This document shows, one piece after another, positions 1 through 5,648 of a stretch of DNA of 5,648 bases. The position numbers were made by a program, and so were the translations under genes. The notes under the pieces were generated by a model. It was not told the DNA's origin and did no database searches. It saw only the letters and a list, made by a program, of their open reading frames with translations. Numbering within the stretch: position 1 is the stretch's first letter; every line of letters starts with the position of its first letter. The stretch comes from Dehalococcoidia bacterium (GTDB lineage: Bacteria > Chloroflexota > Dehalococcoidia > UBA6926), in NCBI GenBank assembly GCA_029941095.1, contig JAPYRO010000086.1, forward strand, positions 1 to 5,648, in the 5' to 3' direction.

Positions 1-64
1 GTTTAGAAATTATATTCATCTTTTTGTAGTACTTTTGATAATTCTATGTACTATGATGAAGATA

Positions 65-86
65 TAACGAGATTTTAACGAGAATT
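65..86. repeat. 11-bp tandem direct repeat in the receptor gene leader
   Basis: Two adjacent 11-bp units (65-75 and 76-86) agree at 10 of 11 positions. Both begin TAACGAGA and end TT, and they differ only at 73 versus 84. The period is about one helical turn, so two copies of a DNA-binding protein could sit on the same face. The repeat lies 25-46 bp upstream of the receptor start, where an operator or 5'-UTR element could act. A loose -10-like hexamer TATAAC at 63-68 overlaps the first unit, but no -35 stands at good spacing. The repeat is directly visible; its regulatory role is inference. Confidence 0.4.
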
Positions 87-94
87 TGTTACAT

Positions 95-102
95 GGGAGG
101 AA
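95..102 (+). promoter_or_regulatory. Ribosome binding site that fixes the receptor start at 111
   Basis: GGGAGGAA is a strong Shine-Dalgarno sequence ending 8 bp before the ATG at 111. An in-frame ATG at 93 overlaps this site and would add the six residues MGGIFV before a normal signal peptide. That upstream ATG has no Shine-Dalgarno of its own, so 111 is the better start. Confidence 0.8.
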
Positions 103-110
103 TTTTTGTA

Positions 111-2654
111 ATGAAACTATTTATTAAGGTTTGTGCGAGTTTTGCACTCTTATTAACTCTTTTTTCAAACAACACTTTGTATTCTCAAGAAAATGATAGC
201 GGAAGTGATAGCCGCTTGGGAATAGAAGAAATTATTGTTACAGGTACGAAACGGGATATTGCGCAACAGGATGTGCCAATTTCTATTACTACAATAACAG
301 AAAGACAATTGGAAAATACATTTAGAAATGATGTTATGGCTCTAGGTGAGCTTATCCCAAATGTTACTTTAACTCCTCAAAATGGTTTTAACGCTATTGC
401 TGGTGGGATGCGCGGAACAGGTTTTATCTCAATTCTTGTTACCAAAGACCCCTCCGTGGGCATAGTGGTTGATGACTTCGCCTTTAATCATGTTCAAGTT
501 CAAGCGATTGAAATGTTTGATATGGAACAAGTAGAGATTTTCCGTGGTCCACAAGGTACATTATTTGGTAAAAATACAACTGGTGGTGCGATAAGTTTTA
601 CAACTAAAAAACCCGTTCTTGGCGAAACTTTCTTTGATGTTCAAACAACTTATGGTCAATATGACTCAAACGATGCAACCATTGAAAAGATAAACTTAGC
701 AGCTAATTTCCCCATTGGCGATAAACTAGCTGTTCGTATTGCTGTTATTCAAGATGAGGAAGAAGGTTATTGGACCAATAGTAAGCGTTCAGGAAATGTT
801 TTAGCCCTTGGTGGACCTGGCTCTAACGCTTTATATACTGATGGAGGTCAAATTAATCCAAAAGGAACAACACATAATGCTGATGGAACATTTACTTCTG
901 TTGGTGATGGAGGCAAGATAGGTGGTAAGGATGTTCTTGCCGCTAAATTTAAAATTCGTTATGAACCAAATGATTTCTATCGAGCTGATTTTACATATGA
1001 AATAGTCGATGATAAGAGTGATGCCCCTGCAACTGCCAACATTACTCCTGATGGTGTAGAGGCTTACCTTTTCCCGATTCTCGGATTTCCTGGTTATCAA
1101 CAAGGGCCTTCCCCAAGTGATCCATTCATAACCGGTGAATCACAGACTTGTAATACTTTCACTTGTATAGCTAGAGGTCATGATATTGAGGTAGAAGGTG
1201 TATATTTAACTCAAACATTTAATTTTGAAAACTATACCCTTAAGTCCATCACCGGCATTAGGGATCAAGACGAAATTTTGAATAGTACCTACACGGGTGA
1301 ATCTTATACATCCCTCTATGACGCTTCTAGAAATACTACTCGCGAACAAATGCAACAGGAATTTCGTTTAACTTCACATTTTGATGGACCTTTTAATTTT
1401 GTTGCTGGTGCGGCTTACTATGAAGACAATCTAGACTTTTTGGTTTATGGCAATCTTGGTTTTGTTGATCTTGTTTCACCTGCAGGTACATCTGCAGCAT
1501 TGCAGTTTCCTAATGTTGCTGAGATCCAAGCTTCTGGTCAAGATCGTACGAGTAAAGCAATTTATTTCGATGCAAGCTATGAAATCAATGATCAAATGAG
1601 ATTAACGGTTGGTGCGCGTCATACAGAAGACGAGAAAGATTTCTATCGTCGTCAGTATGCTCCTGATGGTTCTAGTTTTGCCCTTATTTTTACAGCGGAC
1701 CAGTATATAGGCCCTTGGACTAATCCACTACCAGACTCTTCATTTGGCGTTAGAATTAATAGCAGTAGAGATTTTGAGGCTGATACATGGCGCGTTGTTC
1801 TCGACTATAATATTGATGAGAACACAATGGTTTATGGGAGTATTGCAACAGGTTATGTTGCTGGTGGTTTTACAGAAACTTGTGGTTCAGTATTTACTTG
1901 TCAACCATACAATGACGAGGAGAATACCAACATTGAAATTGGTTTGAAATCTGACTTGATGGATGGAAGATTGAGATTAAATGCAGCGGTATTCCAAACT
2001 GAGTACGAAAGCTTGCAAAGGGACTCTGTGAAGGTTCGTATGGTGGGTAACGTCTCTTTCCAAGAAACTTCAGCGGTGAACGAAGGTGAGACTACAGCAA
2101 CCGGTTTTGAACTTGAGGCTACATATGTTCCAAATGACAACCTTCGTTTTGATGGTTTCTTAGGAATTTTAGATCATGAATATGATAATTATGCACCTGG
2201 CGTAGATGCCGGAACTTTAACCGCTGGTGCGCCTTCCGGAGTTACTATTAATCCTGATCTATCCAGTTTGGGTGTTCCATTTTCTCCTGAGACGACTGCA
2301 GGTTTATCAGTTACATATTTCCAGGATTTAGATTCAGGTGGTGCTATAATTTACAATGTAGGATTTTCTCATATGGATGAATTTGAATTAAGTCCATTGC
2401 CAGCTAATGCTGCGGGAGGAACTGCAGATAATCCAGTCATAAAGCAAAAAGGTAATAGTCAAGCAGGAGAAAGAACTCTTGTTAATGCTCATATCACATG
2501 GGAGCCTACTGATAATATTGCTCTAACATTTTGGGGTCGAAACCTGACTGATGAACTCTACTTAGTATCAGCTAACCCAGTTGCGACACTGTGGAACTTT
2601 GGGAGATTTGGTGCACCAATGTCAATGGGGGTCAGAGCCTCGTTTCACTTCTAA
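111..2654 (+). CDS. TonB-dependent outer-membrane receptor
   Basis: This 847-residue outer-membrane active transporter would bind a scarce ligand at the surface and import it using the TonB-ExbB-ExbD complex. Residues 1-25 form a signal peptide (MKLFIK, hydrophobic core to about 18, likely cleavage after TLYS). A TonB box follows at 39-48 (EEIIVTGTKR). The plug domain spans about 50-165 and includes the family motif VEIFRGPQGTLFGKNTTGG at 141-159. The rest is a beta-barrel rich in alternating aromatic strands, ending in a terminal Phe (VRASFHF) as expected for BAM recognition. There is no N-terminal signalling domain before the TonB box, so sigma/anti-sigma transduction is unlikely. Length is normal for the family. 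The only cysteines after the signal peptide form two close pairs, Cys347/Cys352 and Cys591/Cys597. The gene is monocistronic by its terminator. The ligand is not identifiable: siderophore, vitamin, glycan or hydrophobic acid are all possible, and the neighbouring catabolic enzymes lean towards a carbon substrate. Confidence 0.95.
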   Translation: MKLFIKVCASFALLLTLFSNNTLYSQENDSGSDSRLGIEEIIVTGTKRDIAQQDVPISITTITERQLENTFRNDVMALGELIPNVTLTPQNGFNAIAGGMRGTGFISILVTKDPSVGIVVDDFAFNHVQVQAIEMFDMEQVEIFRGPQGTLFGKNTTGGAISFTTKKPVLGETFFDVQTTYGQYDSNDATIEKINLAANFPIGDKLAVRIAVIQDEEEGYWTNSKRSGNVLALGGPGSNALYTDGGQINPKGTTHNADGTFTSVGDGGKIGGKDVLAAKFKIRYEPNDFYRADFTYEIVDDKSDAPATANITPDGVEAYLFPILGFPGYQQGPSPSDPFITGESQTCNTFTCIARGHDIEVEGVYLTQTFNFENYTLKSITGIRDQDEILNSTYTGESYTSLYDASRNTTREQMQQEFRLTSHFDGPFNFVAGAAYYEDNLDFLVYGNLGFVDLVSPAGTSAALQFPNVAEIQASGQDRTSKAIYFDASYEINDQMRLTVGARHTEDEKDFYRRQYAPDGSSFALIFTADQYIGPWTNPLPDSSFGVRINSSRDFEADTWRVVLDYNIDENTMVYGSIATGYVAGGFTETCGSVFTCQPYNDEENTNIEIGLKSDLMDGRLRLNAAVFQTEYESLQRDSVKVRMVGNVSFQETSAVNEGETTATGFELEATYVPNDNLRFDGFLGILDHEYDNYAPGVDAGTLTAGAPSGVTINPDLSSLGVPFSPETTAGLSVTYFQDLDSGGAIIYNVGFSHMDEFELSPLPANAAGGTADNPVIKQKGNSQAGERTLVNAHITWEPTDNIALTFWGRNLTDELYLVSANPVATLWNFGRFGAPMSMGVRASFHF

Positions 2655-2676
2655 GTTTTGAAAAACTTTAATAATT

Positions 2677-2705
2677 AAAAACCCCGGTCAATCCGGGGTT
2701 TTTTT
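2677..2705 (+). terminator. Rho-independent terminator after the receptor gene
   Basis: An 11-bp perfect stem (left arm 2677-2687, right arm 2693-2703) has a GC core CCCCGG/CCGGGG and a five-base TCAAT loop. It is followed by an unbroken T run reaching 2705. It starts 22 bp after the receptor stop codon. The left arm begins with a run of A, so the structure is nearly symmetrical and could also stop transcription arriving on the minus strand. Confidence 0.93.
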
Positions 2706-2819
2706 ATGTTAGCCTTGCGCCTGCTATATCTACTTTGATAGTTTTTCCTCTCGATTTCTTTCCAGGACTCAATATTTATTCTAACAAATGTATAAACAAA
2801 AAGTGTTTTTCAACCTCAA

Positions 2820-2825
2820 TATAAT
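2820..2825 (+). promoter_or_regulatory. Possible -10 element for the VOC gene
   Basis: TATAAT, a perfect match to the sigma-70 -10 consensus, lies 33 bp before the VOC start and downstream of the strong terminator, where a new promoter is needed. There is no recognisable -35 at 16-18 bp spacing and no TG extended -10, and the region is so AT-rich that a chance match is quite possible. The spacer 2706-2858 shows nothing else convincing. Confidence 0.3.
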
Positions 2826-2858
2826 GTTGTAGAGTTTTGAAAGCTTTTTTAGGAATTA

Positions 2859-3323
2859 ATGATGACAATAAATGGTTTACACCATGCAGCTATTTCGACT
2901 CCCGATATTGAAAGACTCATGAATTGGTATAGTGAAAATTTTGGATTTATAGAAGTTGCACGTACTGAATGGCCGAAAGGATCTAAACAGATCGATGATG
3001 TTGTTGGGTTAGAGGACAGTTCCGCAAAACAGGGTTTTTTAAAATGTGGAAATATTATGATAGAATTTTTTGAATATTCTTCACCCCCTAGTCAGCCTAT
3101 GGATAAAAATCGACCAGTAAATAATCATGGTCATACGCACGTTTGTGTAGATGTTACTAATATTGAAGAAGAATATGATCGGTTGGTAAAGAATGGAGTT
3201 CAATTTCATGCGCCTCCACAAGATTTTGGTCAAGTAAAGGCAACCTATGGTAGAGATATAGATGGTAATGTTTTTGAATTACAAGAAATAGTTGATCCTG
3301 ACCATCCTGCAAAGGTATTTTAA
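2859..3323 (+). CDS. VOC family (glyoxalase/epimerase fold) metalloprotein
   Basis: This is a small cytoplasmic enzyme of the vicinal oxygen chelate superfamily, 154 residues, the usual size for two beta-alpha-beta-beta-beta modules. Module 1 (about 4-72) opens with GLHHAAIST; module 2 (about 91-143) opens with GHTHVCVDV. The four expected divalent-metal ligands can be assigned as His9, Glu69 (IMIEFFEY), His94 and Glu140 (NVFELQE), the pattern of lactoylglutathione lyase and methylmalonyl-CoA epimerase, so it is probably active. DIDGNVFELQE near the end is a family hallmark. No signal peptide is seen. Shine-Dalgarno AGGA at 2851-2854 is 4 bp from ATG 2859 and 7 bp from an adjacent ATG at 2862; the second may be the true start and removes only one Met. 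The SDR-fold gene follows after 64 bp, possibly co-transcribed. The reaction (isomerisation, epimerisation, lyase or ring-cleaving dioxygenation) cannot be told from sequence. Confidence 0.9.
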   Translation: MMTINGLHHAAISTPDIERLMNWYSENFGFIEVARTEWPKGSKQIDDVVGLEDSSAKQGFLKCGNIMIEFFEYSSPPSQPMDKNRPVNNHGHTHVCVDVTNIEEEYDRLVKNGVQFHAPPQDFGQVKATYGRDIDGNVFELQEIVDPDHPAKVF

Positions 3324-3387
3324 GAATAGTTTCATTTAATTATTAAACATTGGTTGGGCTTCGTATTATAGAACAGGAGTAGCTGGC

Positions 3388-4140
3388 ATGAATAGTATTG
3401 CGATATTTGGTGGCAGTGGAGGTTTAGGTATTGCCGTTGCTGAGATTCTGGCAGAAGATTATAAGTTGCTGATTGGCTATAATAAAAATGAAGCGAAGGC
3501 GTTTGAGTTGTGCGAGCGTCTTAATTTAAAGGGTTTTAATACTTCTGCTGCACCGGTTGATGTGAGAGAGACGCAGTCGGTAGAAAATTTTCTTGCGCTT
3601 GCAGATTCTGATACCGAGACGAACCTTGTTGGTGTAGTTAATGCTGTGGGGCCGTCGATTCCCCTAAAACCTCTGACAGATGTTTCTGCAGATGAGTTTC
3701 AGTCGATTATGTCGGTTGATGTATTCGGAGCCTTCAATGTATTGAAAGAATCCGCTCGTCGATTAGGTGTCAGTGGCGGCGGTGCGATTGTACAGTTTTT
3801 GACCACTGCCGTTTTGAGAACATTAGAAAATGATGGTATGTCAGGTATTCCTAAGACCGCGATTATGGGGATTGTACGTCAACTTGCTAGAGAAGCAGCG
3901 ACATCTAATGTAAGAGTGAATGCGGTTGCTCCGGGTGTAATTGATGCTGGCATTGTACATTCGTCATTCACAGTTGATGCCACAGCAAAGTCCGTCATCG
4001 ATATGTGTCTTGATCGCACACCAATGCCCCGACTGGGGCAACCTATTGAGGTGGCTACTTTGGTTCGATTTCTCCTGAGCGAAGATGCGGGTTATGTCAA
4101 CGGTCAGATCATTGGCGTGGATGGTGGTTATAGCGCTTAA
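3388..4140 (+). CDS. SDR family protein with degenerate catalytic tetrad
   Basis: This 250-residue protein has the classical short-chain dehydrogenase/reductase length and a Rossmann fold. Cofactor features are intact: the glycine motif GGSGGLG (8-14), Asp58-Val59 after beta-3, NAVG (85-88) in place of NNAG, VNAVAPG (177-183), and the C-terminal GVDGG (243-247). Asn32-Lys33 after beta-2 hints at NADP(H). The catalytic positions are abnormal: Asn is Asp111, Ser is Thr139 (or Thr140), Tyr is Ser152, and only Lys156 remains (SGIPK instead of YxxxK). The FabI-type register (Tyr-x6-Lys) also fails, since that position is Asp149. It may be an oxidoreductase with altered chemistry, a lyase-like or dehydratase-like derivative, or a non-catalytic cofactor binder. 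Shine-Dalgarno AGGAG at 3375-3379 ends 8 bp before the ATG, supporting this start. Its G+C looks higher than that of its neighbours. It lies 64 bp after the VOC gene and converges on the ligase gene. Confidence 0.92.
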   Translation: MNSIAIFGGSGGLGIAVAEILAEDYKLLIGYNKNEAKAFELCERLNLKGFNTSAAPVDVRETQSVENFLALADSDTETNLVGVVNAVGPSIPLKPLTDVSADEFQSIMSVDVFGAFNVLKESARRLGVSGGGAIVQFLTTAVLRTLENDGMSGIPKTAIMGIVRQLAREAATSNVRVNAVAPGVIDAGIVHSSFTVDATAKSVIDMCLDRTPMPRLGQPIEVATLVRFLLSEDAGYVNGQIIGVDGGYSA

Positions 4141-4202
4141 TGGAAATGTTTCTGAAATGAAAGAAAAATTAGAAAAACTATCTAACAAAAAAAACTTAAT
4201 AA

Positions 4203-5648
4203 TCAGCCAAAAATTTTATCACCTAAATCGTATTCTTTAAGTTTAAATTTTTGTACTTTCGTAGAAGACATTGGCCATTCATCGATAAAAACGATATAGC
4301 GAGGAACTTTAAAATTTGAGATCTTTCCTTTAGCGAAGTCGACTAATTCCTCAGCGGATACATTTGATCCTTCTTTTTTTTCTACGAAAAGAGCCGCCAC
4401 TTCACCAAGTCTCTCATCTTCAATGCCCACAACTTGCGTCAGCATTATCCCATCATGATTATTGTAAAAAGACTCAATTTCTAAAGCCGCAACATTTTCT
4501 CCGCCTACTTTAAGCATATCCTTCAATCTTCCATGATAACTAATAAATCCATCTGCACTTAGAGTTCCTATATCACCTGTTGCTAGCCAACCATCTTCAG
4601 ACAAGGTTTCTTTGGTCTTAATCGGGTCATTCAGATATCCAGGAAAAACTGACGGGCCTTTGATTTCTATTAACCCTTTTTCTCCATTGTTTTTTTGGTC
4701 ACCTGTTTCTGGGTCAATTATTCTTATTTCTACTCCAGGAAATGGCCTACCACTGGTTGTAATTCTCTTCTCTAGGGGATCATCAGGTGAGCCATATGAT
4801 GATACACCTCCAGCCTCTGTTAAACCGTAAGCCGACACCTGCTTGGCATTTGGTAGCGCATCTTGAAAGGATCGAAGGGTATCTATTGGAGCTACATTAT
4901 TTAGAATTCTTATTTTTGACAATTTAGAAGCATTAAATTCAGGGTGATTGATTAGAGCAAGCATTATTGCGGGAAAAGCAGGGAAGGCTATAGTAACTTT
5001 TTTTTCTTCGAGAATTTTTATAGATTCATCTGCATCGAAATACACAGTAGAAATATAGGGAGATTTTGATATCAAACATGCAGAAAAGGGAAGAATGGCA
5101 GACATATGAAACATGGGTAATGGATCCCAAAATGTGTCATTTTCGGTCATCGTCCATCTTTCAGCCATCGATACAGAAGAATGGATCATATTGTTATGGC
5201 TAAGTGGACATCCTTTCGGGTTAGAAGTTGTTCCTGATGTATACATAATAAAAGCAGAATCTTCACCTTTACTGATTGGCTTATTGATCTCAACATTATC
5301 AATACTTAATTGAAGAAATTCTGTAAAATCTTTCAACCTCTCGTCATCGCTTCCACCAATTACGTAGGTGTCAATTAGGCTTCCAACTTTTTGGTTGTTT
5401 TCATCAAGTACTGAGAGGATTAATTGAGAAAAATTTGTTATTTCATCGGATTCAGAAGAGATAAATAAATATCTACAATCACTATCCTTTAATAAATAAT
5501 CCAGCTCATTTGTTTTGTAGCGTGCATTTATATTTACGGGTACAACACCTGCATACATTGCGCCATACATAATTTCCAGATATTCAATTGAATTGAACAA
5601 CAAAATACCAACTCTGTCTCCTTTATTTAAACCCAGAGAGACAAATCT
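4203..5648 (-). CDS. AMP-forming acyl-CoA ligase, 5' end beyond window
   Basis: This is a member of the ANL adenylating superfamily: it would activate a carboxylic acid with ATP to an acyl-AMP and then a CoA thioester in the cytoplasm. The frame stays open to the right edge with in-family sequence (LGLNKGDRVGIL, 5606-5639), so an internal TTG at 5601-5603 is not the start and about 30-60 N-terminal residues are probably missing; 481 are visible. The phosphate loop YTSGTTSNPKG lies at 5211-5243, with Ser in place of the usual second Gly, as in CaiC-type ligases. AYGLTEAGG (about 4806-4832), TGD (4572-4580), the hinge GRLKDMLKVGGEN (4494-4532) and the C-terminal catalytic Lys in STKVQK (codon 4257-4259) are all present, so it should be active. 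The substrate is unknown; medium-chain, branched, aryl or carnitine-like acids are possible. It converges on the SDR-fold gene with 62 bp between stops. No clear terminator is seen there, only an A8 run at 4187-4194 that reads as T8 on this strand. Confidence 0.94.
   Translation of the reverse strand, partial: RFVSLGLNKGDRVGILLFNSIEYLEIMYGAMYAGVVPVNINARYKTNELDYLLKDSDCRYLFISSESDEITNFSQLILSVLDENNQKVGSLIDTYVIGGSDDERLKDFTEFLQLSIDNVEINKPISKGEDSAFIMYTSGTTSNPKGCPLSHNNMIHSSVSMAERWTMTENDTFWDPLPMFHMSAILPFSACLISKSPYISTVYFDADESIKILEEKKVTIAFPAFPAIMLALINHPEFNASKLSKIRILNNVAPIDTLRSFQDALPNAKQVSAYGLTEAGGVSSYGSPDDPLEKRITTSGRPFPGVEIRIIDPETGDQKNNGEKGLIEIKGPSVFPGYLNDPIKTKETLSEDGWLATGDIGTLSADGFISYHGRLKDMLKVGGENVAALEIESFYNNHDGIMLTQVVGIEDERLGEVAALFVEKKEGSNVSAEELVDFAKGKISNFKVPRYIVFIDEWPMSSTKVQKFKLKEYDLGDKIFG

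Noticed and set aside
35..68. TTGATA (35-40) with TATAAC (63-68) as a promoter for the receptor
   Set aside because: The spacing is 22 bp, well outside 16-18, and the closer TATGAT (52-57) is only 11 bp away. The real promoter may lie left of the window.
831..1103. Minus-strand open frame of 90 codons inside the receptor gene
   Set aside because: It has no domain-like pattern and no ribosome binding site, and it is fully explained by the plus-strand receptor. The same applies to other short frames inside the receptor, SDR-fold and ligase genes.
2653..2668. Inverted repeat AAGTTTT/AAAACTT over the receptor stop codon
   Set aside because: The stem is almost all A/T with a two-base loop, too weak to matter beside the GC-rich terminator just downstream.
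2706..2832. Two tiny frames in the spacer: ATG 2706 (10 codons, Leu-rich) and ATG 2789 (14 codons)
   Set aside because: Neither has a Shine-Dalgarno site. The first starts within the terminator's trailing region and both are at chance length.
3350..3369. TTGGTT/TATTAT as a separate promoter for the SDR-fold gene
   Set aside because: The two hexamers are only 8 bp apart and no better -35 is present, so co-transcription with the VOC gene is as likely.
3388..4140. Calling the SDR-fold gene a pseudogene because catalytic residues are missing
   Set aside because: The frame is full length with a good ribosome binding site and all cofactor motifs preserved, which argues for retained function.

Overview
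The window is an AT-rich bacterial segment (by eye roughly 40% G+C) with four protein-coding genes and little spare DNA. A TonB-dependent outer-membrane receptor, Shine-Dalgarno sites and a proteobacterial-type intrinsic terminator indicate a Gram-negative bacterium. The low G+C and the receptor plus acyl-CoA-ligase repertoire would suit an AT-rich marine gammaproteobacterium (for example SAR86-like), but that placement is inference and no marker gene is present to test it.

Layout: positions 1-110 are a short leader carrying an 11-bp tandem direct repeat and a strong ribosome binding site. 111-2654 (+) is a complete TonB-dependent receptor, closed by a near-symmetrical intrinsic terminator at 2677-2705. 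2706-2858 is a spacer with a possible -10 element. 2859-3323 (+) is a VOC/glyoxalase-fold metalloenzyme, followed after 64 bp by a short-chain dehydrogenase/reductase (SDR) family protein at 3388-4140 (+), possibly in the same transcript. After a 62-bp convergent gap, 4203-5648 (-) is an AMP-forming acyl-CoA ligase whose N-terminus lies beyond the right edge. There are no RNA genes, insertion sequences, CRISPR arrays or attachment sites that I can see.

Together the genes could form a small uptake and catabolism module: the receptor imports a scarce substrate across the outer membrane, the ligase activates a carboxylic acid as a CoA thioester, and the VOC and SDR-fold proteins act on intermediates. 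The substrate cannot be read from the sequence. The most unusual item is the SDR-fold protein: its Rossmann cofactor-binding motifs are intact, but only the Lys of the canonical Asn-Ser-Tyr-Lys catalytic tetrad is kept (Asp111, Thr139, Ser152, Lys156). I see no wholly new multi-gene system here; the rest is an ordinary catabolic neighbourhood.
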